64,000 bases of DNA from Lumbricus rubellus (Eukaryota; Annelida; Clitellata; Crassiclitellata; Lumbricidae): contig OX243814.1 of assembly GCA_945859605.1 (NCBI GenBank), positions 32,772,475-32,836,474 on the forward strand, read 5' to 3'. The notes under the pieces were generated by a model, which saw only the letters and a list, made by a program, of their open reading frames with translations, ran no database searches and was not told where the DNA came from. How positions within the stretch are numbered: position 1 is the first letter of the stretch; every line of letters starts with the position of its first letter. Shown here piece after piece: positions 52,588-63,560 of the stretch. Position numbers and translations under genes: made by a program.

Positions 52588-53696
52588 ATGGCTTCCGTAA
52601 CCGCCTGGCTGCCATTTGCACGCGCAGCAGCGATAGGATGGGTACCGCTGGCAATGAGTCCCATGCCAGCACATCCGTTGCCCAAGGGAAAAACCCATGC
52701 GGATGAGAAGCTCAAGATAAACGTCAGTGGCCAGCAGTTCGAGACGTGGCGGAACACCCTCGAAAAGTACCCCGATACGTTGCTCGGCTCAAACGAGAAG
52801 GACTTCTTCTACGACGAGGAGGTCAAGGAGTACTTCTTCGACCGTGACCCCGATATTTTCCGCTACGTGCTCAACTACTACCGCACGGGAAAGCTGCACT
52901 TTCCGAAGTACGCGTGCATAATGGAGTTCGACGAAGAGCTGTCGTTCTTTGGAATCATGCCCGACATGATCAGCGACTGCTGTTTCGAGGAGTACAAAGA
53001 CCGGAAGAGAGAGAACACCGAGAGGCAGGTGGAGGAGCGAGATCCGGAGGAGATGGACGTACACGACACGAGCACCACGCTGAAGGAGAAGATGTGGCGA
53101 GCGTTCGAGAATCCGCACACGGGAACCGTCGCGCTCGTCTTTTACTACGTAACCGGGTTCTTCATCGCCGTTTCCGTGCTCGCAAACGTTATCGAAACGA
53201 TCCCGTGCGGCACGATACCGGGCACCGACCAGAACCCGTCGTGCGGGGAACGTTACGAGGTTGCGTTCTTCTGCCTTGACACGGCGTGCGTCATGATTTT
53301 CACAGCAGAGTACCTCCTTAGGCTCCTGGTCGCTCCAAACCGGTGTAAGTTCATGGGCAGCGTCATGAGCATCATAGACGTCGTCGCCATAATGCCGTAC
53401 TACATCGGACTCGGTATTACGGACAACAAGGCGGTTAGCGGCGCGTTTGTGACGCTTCGGGTCTTCAGGGTGTTCAGAATCTTCAAGTTCTCGCGACATT
53501 CCGAAGGGCTCCGAATCCTCGGCTACACTCTGAAGAGTTGTGCCAGCGAACTTGGCTTTCTGCTGTTCTCGCTAACGATGGCCATTATTATATTTGCCAC
53601 TGTGATGTTTTACGCGGAGAAAAACGTCGTCACGACAAAGTTCAAGAGCATTCCGGAAGCGTTCTGGTATACAATCGTAACGATGACAACATTGGG
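52588..53696 (+). CDS. Kv4 exon 1: N-terminus, T1, S1-S5, part of the pore
   Basis: 369 codons plus two bases. It ends ACATTGGG before the donor GTAAGG at 53697, within the glycine codon of the selectivity filter. CpG content is high relative to the flanking DNA. Large single first exons covering T1 to pore are usual for Kv4 genes, as I recall. Confidence 0.96.
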
Positions 53697-56450
53697 GTAA
53701 GGGATGATTAGAATTCTTACGGCTGTATGATTTTTTTCATTTCATGTATAACTTGTTCTTTACCCTTTTTTTTACAACAGCCAAATGTTATCGAGATAGG
53801 AGGGGTCAATCCAGCCATACGACCTTTTTGGATTGATCCTTTGACTTATGCACCAGTCACTTGAAAGTCATTGAGTTTGTACCGATTGCTGTTATTTTGT
53901 ATGTTGTTGATGCTTTGTCAATAAACGGCTACTACTAAAATATTCTGAAGTATTCTAAATTATGAATATTTTAGAATTTCTCAAGGCTGCTAATATTGTT
54001 GCCTGAATCAGAATTTGCTTGATCTATTGGGGCCGAGTCTGAATTTGAACTGATTTGTGTTTTTCTATGAATTGTTGGCCATTCATTAAAACTTTGGGAT
54101 TTGTTGATGTTGTATTGTAAATATTCCTGTGAAGGCAACAGTAAATGTTGTAGATGATGAAATTATAAAAACCGTTCGTGAGGCCAATATTTGAATTTCA
54201 TCCAGGTATGGAACTATCAGCTATGACCGAAAAGACAGAATTACTTGTGAAATCGAATGTTATCAAACTGATTTAAGGTTATAAGGATCTGCACCATGTC
54301 TCCTATAGTGCAAGTTTCTCATCTAACGCATTTATCTTACCACCGGAGTGCATGATTAATTAATTTCATGTTTTCAAGACGACTGAAAAGATGTGGATTA
54401 GCGGCACCGAAGCGGAGAAAAGGATACAGGATTGAAGCTTGTGAGGAGATTTTCAACATTGGAGATGAGGCAATACCATGAGAGGATTTGGAGTAGCTGT
54501 AAATAAGTAAGAAATACTGGCCAATGTGCGACCGTATACAGGGAACGCACATTATTTTCTCCCATAACGTACGTTCAGTACGCATGTACGTTATTATGTC
54601 GTACATTGACATCCCATAACGTACGTACAGTACGCGTGTACGTTATTATGTCGTACATTGACGTCCCATAACGTACATACAGTACGCGTGTACGTTATTA
54701 TGTCGTACATTGACGTCCCATAACGTACATACAGTACGCGTGTACGTTATTATGTCGTACATTGACGTCCCATAACGCACATACAGTACGCGTGTAGTAC
54801 GTGTACGTTATTATGTCGTACATTGACGTACGTTAATATCAATTTATTTATTCGGGTGCATCACTCATCTGTTCTTCAGTGTTCGACTTAATTGATGTCG
54901 CTGGGATCATCACTGCTTCCATCCCAGCAACTATACACTCATAATTCCAGTCAACAGCTGCCTCTTCGTGATTATTATGCACATAATTTATGTTGTCCAA
55001 AAGACAATCATTTGCATGGATGTACACATTGTACAATGTACACCGATTTTTACACACACATATATATATTTTGTTCATTATGCATCATGCCACTGCAAGT
55101 ACCGGTACATCTCTAACTTATGTGTACGCGGCGTGGCATGTGCATTTGGTACGCGTATGTTTTTCCCTCTGTAATGTACATACGTTACAAGTGCGTTATT
55201 CTGGTAGGTAGCGCACGGTCGCACTATGAAACTGATAAATAGATTTAAAGTAACCGAATTGAAGCAATGAAACCAACAAATGAGTACTGTTGGGGGGGGG
55301 GGGGAGAGAAGAGGCAGGGTTGAATGTAGTTGTTTATTAATATCAAGCAAGATGACATGATTTTACGATATATTCGACTAAGCGTACAGATTGCGTGGCA
55401 GATGAAATAAATGTTCGAAGGTGGATGAACACCTGGAGGACGGCATTTGATGGATGATCGAGGATGCAGACAGCATTGACCAGTTTATAATTTAATGAGG
55501 ACAGCAGCAGCAGCATCAGCAGCAGCAGATGGAGAAATGTTTGGTGACAGATGATCTGCCTTTGGCAACTTAGATGGCAGCATTGAAGACAAGAGCAGAA
55601 GAATAAGAAGATGTTGTAATGCTATGTAGACATTTACTCCTGCGTTTCTCCTTGCTAGTGTAGCACCTGTTTAGCACGGGTTCTGCTGCCTATATATAGC
55701 TATGGTGCGTATTAATTGAATCGCAAGGCTGCTGCACTGCCTGTGCCAAGATAAATGATGTTAAAGTGATTATGAGACAAAGGTTGATCAATAATTAGTG
55801 AACAGTGCTAAGATAAATGGAAGATTTACCAGGTGAAACATTTAGACCAAACCAATGGATTCCTATTCTGAGATGTATATGGAGATCTTAGATTATATAT
55901 AGCGATAAAAAAGGAGCAAAAACAAGCGAAGCAGCAAATGAACCCAACTGGCCAACTACAACCAGTCGCTCGTAGATGGCAGAAGATGATGTGCCCAATG
56001 TTGCCCATGGATTTTCTATCCCACCAGGTGTTGACGATGACATTCTTCTCAGCCTTCATTTATTCAGCCAATACTGATATAAAGTGTTTATAATTTATGA
56101 TTTGATGTTTATCGCATAAATTTTAATGTGCCCCTTAAAGTTCGCTACTCAGAGGCGCTCCCAGCTACAGTGCGGGCCTCCCGTTTGCAACCAACATCTC
56201 ATCAGTCTGTTATGATGTTTTGTTTGAAATCAGTTGCAATAAAATGACTTGACTTGACTAGATGTCAATGTCACTGAATTGTTGCAGGTATGGCGACATG
56301 GTACCAGCCACAATGATTGGTAAGCTGGTCGGCAGCATGTGTTCACTTAGTGGCGTTCTTGTTATCGCACTTCCTGTGCCAGTCATTGTATCCAACTTTG
56401 CGAGGATATATCAACAGAGCCAGCGGAGCAACAAGTCGAGATCCGAAAAG
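52588..56450 (+). CDS. Shal/Kv4-type voltage-gated potassium channel, first two coding exons
   Basis: Exons 52588-53696 and 56288-56450 join in phase to give 424 residues. The ATG at 52588 (AAAATGG context) begins [18 protein letters not shown], the conserved Kv4 N-terminus that drives inactivation and binds KChIP partners. A T1 tetramerisation domain spans about 42-135 with zinc ligands H104, C110, C131 and C132, as in non-Shaker Kv channels. S1 begins near 182. S4 has R291, R294, R297, K300 and R303. The selectivity filter TTLGYGD ends at 373, and S6 carries PVP at 399-401. Kv4 channels give somatodendritic A-type current in neurons and muscle. The C-terminal cytoplasmic part (another ~200 residues in relatives) is missing and must lie in later exons. 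Confidence 0.96.
53697..56287 (+). other. Kv4 intron 1
   Basis: About 2.6 kb. Contains the 52-bp CpG-rich minisatellite at 54558-54836, a (G)n run near 55291-55303, a CAGCAG patch near 55505-55530, and a minus-strand SINE/LINE tail fragment at about 56120-56180. No exon was recognised inside. Confidence 0.85.
54558..54836. repeat. 52-bp CpG-rich minisatellite with internal dyads
   Basis: Five copies of a 52-bp unit, each with CCCATAACGTAC, CAGTACGCGTGTACG and TTATTATGTCGTACATTGACGT. CATAACGTAC at the start of a unit nearly pairs with GTACGTTATTATG in its second half, so each unit can form a hairpin. Confidence 0.93.
56288..56450 (+). CDS. Kv4 exon 2: pore end, S6
   Basis: Acceptor TTGTTGCAG ending at 56287, donor GTCAGA at 56451, phase 2 in and 0 out. 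Encodes [20 protein letters not shown] and [19 protein letters not shown], finishing the pore and S6. Confidence 0.96.
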
Positions 56451-56699
56451 GTCAGAAATTCCATTCTCGGTCAAGTGCTTTCGTGTAAATTGTTTCCAAT
56501 TTGTTTGGAGGTGTTTCAGTGTCTGGTTATTTGCTTTCAATATAGTACTGTGGAAACCCTAGCATTCAGTCACTATGTCGATAAATGTTCTTATCTTGTA
56601 TTGCATATAGTACTTATGTACATGCACACATAGGTACGTTAACTTGTTGAACATGTTTGCATGAATGCATTAACATGTTAAACATGCTGGCATTAATGC

Positions 56700-56770
56700 T
56701 TAACCCTTTAATGCCGAGATGGTAGTAAATGGTATGGGAAATCCTATCACCTCCGGCATTAAAGGGTTAA
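56700..56770. mobile_element. piggyBac-like 71-bp MITE (copy 5)
   Basis: Starts TTAACCCTTTAATGCCG, ends CGGCATTAAAGGGTTAA. It is the inverse orientation of the copy at 26916 with closely similar centre sequence. Confidence 0.85.
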
Positions 56771-57019
56771 CATACATGTTCTACATGCGTGTGTGGGATT
56801 TAAATACTTTTTTGTTAAGTGAGCACTGCATCTTCTCTTAGCATCTTCTAGGAGACCTGTAGCTTAGCTGGCTAGGAACCACTGTTCTACAACCCTTAAT
56901 CGTTTTATGGTCTTGATCTCTATCTGCGTAGAAGTAGGACTAGGTGATTGTATGGTTATATGCTCATCCACATGGTACCCTGATCCATGAAGGCAACTAT
57001 GCTGGTAGTTGTTGTGTGT

Positions 57020-57172
57020 CTGGGCTTTAAGTGTGACTGGATGGTCATGGAAGACGTACAGGCACAGGTCTATTTTCAAATCTGAATGCTGTCCTATCAC
57101 TTATTGGGCCAGCACAGCCTCAAAAGATAAAAGGGGCGTCCAGGCACTTCTTTATTTACATCGTAAGCACTG
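57020..57172. mobile_element. hAT-like MITE, diverged relative of the 51283 element
   Basis: Starts CTGGGCTTTAAGTG, ends GTAAGCACTG, and shares GGATGGTCATGG and GGGGCGTCCAGGCACTTC with the 51283 and 62399 copies. The flanks TTGTGTGT and TTTTGCGT match at 6/8. Confidence 0.7.
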
Positions 57173-60000
57173 TTTTGCGTGCACTGGTCATCTGCTGATG
57201 TAATATATATAGATTTTCTATATATATCTTGATGGAGATATAAAATTATACATGTATCTTAATAAAGAGATATATATATATATATCAGGTCATCCAAGAT
57301 GTCTAACCTACTTCTTGAGGAATTTCGTCAAATTGGGCTAAATTGGGCTAATGGCTGGACCATTAAGGTGGGACATTTGATATCTTCCTATGGTTTCCAG
57401 TTACAGGGTGTAGAAGCGTTTGTGGATGCATGCTGAATAACAAGATGTCTACAGTGCTTGTATGGACTTGCCGTCCGTCCTCTGTTTGTCCACCTCGCTG
57501 CTTTCCATTTAGCTCAGCGGCTGCTGCTGCTGCAGTGCTCGAGTCGTGGCATATTGTTCCTACAGTGCCTCCGTCGTAGCATCTGCCGTGCACACCACAC
57601 GACGCTCCCTACCAAACGGAGGAGGAGGTGCAGGAGGAGAGGGACTGGTTATTCGCTCACAACAATCGATATTGTTATGCGACAGAGGAAGAATGAATAA
57701 GTGGGATATATGACACTTATTCCGACCATTTGAAATGTCATGTGTGGCGGTTGGCGACTTCAATCGTTGCCGCAACTGCCACCACCACCGCTACCACCAC
57801 CACCGCTGCCACCACCACTGCCACCACCACCACCACCGCTGCCACCACCACCACCGCTGCCACCACCACCACCGCCGCAACGTTAATCAATGGCCACATT
57901 CGTTCCTGTCTTCTTTCTGACAGTGTATTGTCGCATGGTTCTCTCTCTCTCGCCAGTGGCGGCGGTGGCGGGGCTCTTTTCATCCATCGCACCACGACGC
58001 CGGTTGTCAGCCGTGCCCAGCCACCACCACCATCGTCCGTCCGTCCGTCCACCCGCCCCATCTAAGATATTGATTTTCTACAGCAAATTCGCCATCTGAG
58101 ATGGCAGCAGAGGAGGAGGGCTGCTGCTGCTGCAGCCGCAATGACAGATTTTTCGAATTCCAAAAAGCCGGAGGAGGATGAGGAGGAGGACACTACGGAA
58201 TTGATCCAATGGAAAGTGCATTTGAAATTCAGTATATAGTGCTAAGCCAGGACCCAAACATTGGGAAGAGTCAGATGTGGAACGCACCACAGGCTGTCTC
58301 ATTCTGCCGCACTATCTTCTGTGCTTTACCTGTTCCATAGAAATGATTACAGTGCTGGTCATCATCTGTCCCAGGGTGAAAATTGATGGGAGTTGTGGGG
58401 GTTCAACCCCCTCTAGTGTTTCTTAGGTGGGCCATAGTAAAGTACTCATTTCACACCCCAAATTCATGTGTATCAATGTCTGTCTCCCCCACCCCTCCTC
58501 CATTATTTTTCTACAATTCTCATACCGATCTGTCCAGTGGTGTCCACTGAATTAAGTGTGATGCTTAATTTTGCGCAGAACTTGAAATTTTAACTACAAC
58601 TACGATGCTTCAAACTAAAACATAAGGGATCACAACAGTGAAAACACTAATTAAATGCTTAGTTGTGTCAAGCTTATTTTATGTTCATCATTCCCAGTGT
58701 CAGCCATTTGGCGGCAATGCTTGAGTTGGTGCTGTTGCTCATGAATGCAGTCCAGTAGCTTGTATCACATCTAGTCTTCTTATGTCTTAAACGGGTTTGT
58801 CTATGCAGTGCAATCTTGTGTCTGGTGCTTGAAAACTAACTGAGGTCGGGCCTGAGTTCAACTGGGGATGGGGTGGGGGTGGAATGAACATCCTAAACTC
58901 TTCGGTAAAGTTTGTGGCAGAGAACCATTTCAAGGCTTTAATGTCAGATTGAGCACATTTGGACTGTGCATGTTTGCAGAAGTTTTTCTAGTTGGAGGGT
59001 ACAAACAAATGAAATTTGGTGAATCTGAGACAGCAGATGCCCGTGACTCAAAACCGATGTGGAAATAGTATCATGCACCTCCCACTGAGGTCCTGGGCAA
59101 AGTCGTGGAAGGAAATGCATTTTGTGAATACATGACAGGCCATGTGTTATGGAGATGTTTGAAATTCAGGTCATCATGTGCTCTCTGCATGTGGTTGACT
59201 ATACAGCATTGAGTGGACACCATGCATGCATGCACTCTCGTCAAGTTATGAAAATGTTCAACGATCAATAGAAATATAGCTTGGTAGCATAGATTGAGTA
59301 TACTCGATCTATGCTTGGTAGTGGTGCGACCTAGAGAAAGTATAAACCATAAGTACTGATTCCATTTCCTTTTCTTTCGCAGTAATACACTGCTGGTTCA
59401 AGGTCTATAAACAGCAAGTGCATGGACACAACTCTTCAATATATCCCTGGAATTCATTTAAGTTGCAGGTTTTTCCCATTTTCCAGGTCCTTCGAAGCTT
59501 CTGATGCACCACCACTTGATTAAACCTTCCGCTTCCTTCTCCCTCTCCCATTATCTCCTCTCTCTCCATCATTGTACCGATACACAAGTAGGCCCTATAT
59601 ATTATACATTGGTACTGCAATATTTATCTGGCACACTCTTTCAGCCGCCACTCTTAAACGCGCATGTGTCTGACTGCATGCCTCCAATTGGCCGCTCTAT
59701 TTAAATGTCATTTATATTCCGTGTTTATCACCTGTCTGTTGTTGGAAGTTACACACCTATACAACCAGTATTGGACCAATGTCAGACTCAACTCCGCCAC
59801 TGGTTGCACTCTGCTAGTGCCAATCCCAAGCCTGGATAAAGGAGGAGGGTGACACATGTCCTAAACTCACTTCTCCCTCCTATAAGGACACTCCCATGCG
59901 CCCCAGACCACATGACCGAAATGTCCCACGGGCAGACAACTTAATGAGAAAAACGTTTTTAATAAGAATGCTTTATGATGCCTAATTTTATGTAAACCAA
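57173..60000. other. No exon recognised; scattered simple repeats
   Basis: TA runs near 57208-57285, a CAC/CCG-rich trinucleotide tract at about 57776-57880 (frames give Thr/Ala or His runs), and CT- or GGA-rich patches. A near-perfect 28-bp palindrome lies at 59287-59314. Further Kv4 exons were searched for by eye and not found. Confidence 0.45.
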
Positions 60001-60055
60001 AGTGCGGTTATACAGTTGGGTTAATAAAGAATATACTTACTTACTTACTTAATCA
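59745..60055 (+). mobile_element. Non-LTR retrotransposon 3' end fragment
   Basis: Contains AAGCCTGGATAAAGGAGGAG and ends TTAATAAAGAATATACTTAC followed by (ACTT)n. The same terminal TTAAAGAATATACTTACTTA occurs at about 36392-36415. The appearance suggests a LINE 3' UTR of RTE or CR1 type; family uncertain. Confidence 0.55.
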
Positions 60056-60567
60056 TCACTGATATGGCAGTGTGGTTAAGCAGTAACAAGCAATGTTAGA
60101 CTCATGTCCTTATGTCTAATGTTCATTGCTCTTTTTTATCCACTATCACAAAAGCGACGAGCGTGCATTCTACAATCTTGATTTGTATGATGTACAATTG
60201 GTACATCAGCTTAATTCTCGGTTTATGGCATACATTCTATGGTAGTCATTTTATTTTTTACCAATATGGTAATAATGGTGTACATGCTAATTAATATACA
60301 GCAATATGTTGTGATATCAAAGCAAGGTCTGACAGTTTGCTATAGTAGAGATTTTAAATAAGTGGGATATCAGCATCAAATTCTATCATGGTCCATGTGA
60401 ACTGAAGTCAATTAAAAGTTCAAGATTGTAATACCTGCAGACCGGTGGGTTTTTTGGTGATAACCATCTCTGTGTAAAAAAATGTGACAATCGTGTCCTG
60501 AAAATAGGAGGTGTTAGTTGAAAACATCATGCATGTATTTCATATCTAATAAATGTTAAACTACCGA

Positions 60568-60659
60568 TTGACACGTTGACCGCCTACTACGAGTTACCCC
60601 ATGTTACCTCGTAGTACAGCCAGTCATTTACCATGGCGTGTAGGAGGTCAATGTGTTAA
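60568..60659. mobile_element. Short palindromic element, possible MITE
   Basis: GACACGTTGACCGCCTAC near the left end is mirrored by GTAGGAGGTCAATGTGTTAA at the right, with an inner CTACGAG/CTCGTAG dyad. It is similar in size to the TTAA hairpin family but different in sequence. Confidence 0.55.
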
Positions 60660-60888
60660 CATTCCTTAGCACGACTAGCTGAATCGGAAGTTGGCTAAAA
60701 GGTTTTAAAATGGAATGTCCGATAGAATCTGGCTTAGAGTTCACACGGGCCACCTGGGGTAAGAAGATCTTATTTCCATTGAGTAATGGATCTCCACAGG
60801 GAATACTGAATGCTCCCTTAAGTACTTTTGCAAGGTTATTGTAATTGTAATATTCTGAGGATTACTTTACAGAACCCAAAAGCTAAGA

Positions 60889-61114
60889 CTCGGGTGCACA
60901 GTCAAAACGGACCATAGGCGCAACCACCCTATGGGACCCATGGTACGCGTCCCCCCAACTTTTGAGTGGTCCCCTAACTTTATTATTATGGTCCCCCCAA
61001 CTTTTGAGTGGTCCCCTAACTTTATTATTATGGTCCCCCTCCAACTTTTAGGACGTGATGAAACAGACCAATCGTAGGTCTGCAATTTGCTCTGTATAGC
61101 TATGTGCACCCGAG
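60889..61114. mobile_element. Possible TIR element with 41-bp internal tandem repeat
   Basis: CTCGGGTGCACA at 60889-60900 is exactly mirrored at 61103-61114. Inside, a ~41-bp unit (CCCCCCAACTTTTGAGTGG..TATTATGGT) is repeated twice with a partial third copy. No target duplication is evident, so the transposon call is tentative. Confidence 0.5.
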
Positions 61115-61181
61115 TTGTGCTATTCAGACATATTCATGATGCCATTATTTTGTAAAGGTTATTATTGTTTTTAAAGAACAC

Positions 61182-61390
61182 TCGCTTGTTATCAGACTCC
61201 CCTTCAGGCTGCCTACTCAGACTACAGCGCAGAGTGACACTGCATTGGAGTTTCATGCCGAAACGCACGATCTATTGCGGGCAAAGAACTTGCTCAAGGT
61301 CTCTATACGTGGCGGCTTGAGGTGGATTCGAATCGGGAATCATCCTCCGGCTCCAGGGCACCAAACCCACCACTACACCACCATGCCTCA
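61182..61390 (-). mobile_element. tRNA-derived SINE, diverged copy
   Basis: Minus-strand copy of the same subgroup as the 5.15-kb element. B-box-like GATTCGAATCC is at about 61325, the head at about 61385, and the tail is partly degraded. Confidence 0.7.
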
Positions 61391-62398
61391 CAAACTAGGT
61401 GTACATGTGCATCGTAATTTAGCTTAATTTTTTTAGCCGGATGTAATGTAATGTAAATTTTCAAAGATTTCTCAGGATCTAAAAAAGCAACAACAATGAA
61501 TAGACCAGCTTGCTTATTCATAGAACTACCAGTAGTCCAGTATATCAAATCAAGTCCTCAATAGCCAAGTGTTGAAGTGTTCTATTTTACTCCTGTGCCT
61601 GGTCAGAATCCGGGGATGGGGTGAAAACATTAATGAGAAACTAGACCTGGGTATAAAAATCACCACAAAATAGCCCTTCAACTTCAAAAATACCTGCTAC
61701 AATGGACGCCACGTGCAGTGCATGACGGATAGGTAATAGTTTTTGCTTAGAATGGATAGGTAATAGTTTGCTTGGAATGGATAGAGACTGGCCCGTCGTG
61801 TTTGAATCTATTGGTCCTAGTCTTTTTCAGTGGAAGATGACTCCGGCCATTTGCATGTACCACATATACAATACGTGTGCATGATTATCCATACGTGTAG
61901 CCGACCAACTACAGCAGGCTCATTGCTCATTGTTTTGTGTATATCAACGCTGCGCTGCGTATATGCACTGCACGGCTTACAACATTCCACTGGCCGTGGC
62001 ATTATACCTACAGGTGGATTAGCCGGGACTGCTGACGTAGCTGTACTGTGGCCCACATGAGCAGGTAATGTAAGTGAATGCTTACTGAAGGAAGTATATA
62101 GGTATGGTATGTAAGTATGGTATGTAGGTATGATATGGTGCTGACCGGAGTGGTGTGTTTCACCAGTGTTTGTGGCATGTTTGGTTATGTTCCCTGCTGC
62201 TGTATGATTGTTCGTAGAACAATAGCGGCTGTAGGCAGCCAGACAAAGCCACCGTTGGCAACTGACAATGGCACAGGTGGAGGTATACAGCGTGACATAC
62301 CACTGCGTTGCAATGGTAACTGGACAACTTTGGCATTTGTTATTTTATAGCAGCCTGCGGAACTGCTCAATTGATGCATCTTATAATAATGTCAACCA

Positions 62399-62828
62399 CA
62401 GGCTTAATGTGTGGCTAGGACGGTCATGGACGGCGTCCATGCACTTATCTTCAAATCTGCACCAGGGCCGGATTGATGCATGTTCAACATGTTCGGCCGA
62501 ACAGAGGCTCCCACACTTTAGGGGGGCCCACACGTGCGGGGGGAAAAATTTTGAGGAAAAATATTCTCACGAAATTTCGACCAAACGACTGAAAAAGGTC
62601 ATCAGCTGTTTTGGCGGGGAAATCAATATATTCTAAAGAAATTTCGACCAAACGACTAAAAAATGTCATCAGATTTTTCGATCGAAGATCCCCCCAAATT
62701 TTCTGAACAGGGCCCCCACATTTTTTAATCCGACCCTGATCTGCACACCACCCTGCCACTTGTTAGGTCAGCGCTGAGCCTAAAGGAAGGGGCGTCCAGG
62801 CACTTCTTATTTTACACTTTAAGCACTG
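62399..62828. mobile_element. hAT-like MITE (51283 family) interrupted by another MITE
   Basis: The left part (62399-62462) carries GACGGTCATGGACGGCGTCC, and the right part (62747-62828) carries GGGGCGTCCAGGCACTTC and ends TTTAAGCACTG. The 276-bp element at 62463-62738 splits them. Confidence 0.75.
62463..62738. mobile_element. Nested hAT-like 276-bp MITE with exact 8-bp TSD
   Basis: Ends CAGGGCCGGATT (62463) and AATCCGACCCTG (to 62738) are inverted repeats with one mismatch. ATCTGCAC flanks it exactly at 62455-62462 and 62739-62746. Inside, an ATTTCGACCAAACGACT module occurs twice. Confidence 0.92.
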
Positions 62829-63029
62829 GGACTCGGCCAAAAGTACAAGCGCTTACCATCATATCTGAAAACTATTGAATATTTTGAAGTACAGAAATGA
62901 TGAGTTTAATGTAGCTGCAAGAATCCGATTTATTTAAACAGATGAAGAACTGGATAACCATCGGACTTTTAGAGAAAAAACCGCTTAAATTCACAGTGAC
63001 TTCCTAAAGATTTGTGGCATTTCGATCGG

Positions 63030-63560
63030 AGATATGGCATTCGAACATAACTCAGATGCATTCGAATATGATTCCACCCCACCGACTTCTTGCCTGTCTC
63101 TGGTCTCGCCTTACGAGATCCGTCGTCCGGAAGAAGAAAATTATTGTTCAAACACCGCTACAGTGGAACTGAGAGCTTTGTCTGGCTGCAGGGGTCCGTT
63201 CTGGGTCTTGGACAGCCCCATCCTGTGCTCTGTTCACCCGGAAAAAAGCAGCCGGACCAGAGTCAATGCTTCTTCCCTCCCCTCCCTCCATTCCCCCCTT
63301 CCCCCATTCGGTCGCCACTGTTCTCTTGCATTGTGTTCCGCATTGCTGCACGCAGCCCGGCATAAACGTTTCGAGCTTTTGCCGTCATCTATAATTTATA
63401 CAAAGCATCGGTCGTCGTCGTCGTTCACTACAGCAGCAGGGTATTGGGCGCGACGGCGGCAGCGGCTCACATTGCTCCCTATACCATAACCAACCGCTGT
63501 ATAGGCGGAGGCGGGGAAGGCGGCGGGCGCGATCGGCGACAGCAGCAGAGGCGCAGCGTT
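63030..63560. other. GC-rich patch, no gene recognised
   Basis: CpG-containing, CGG/GCAGCAG-rich sequence at about 63400-63555. Overlapping frames resemble nothing known. It could be regulatory or an unrecognised exon. Confidence 0.3.

Noticed and set aside
57730..58065. Thr/Ala-rich and His-rich frames
   Set aside because: They arise from a CAC/CCG trinucleotide tract.
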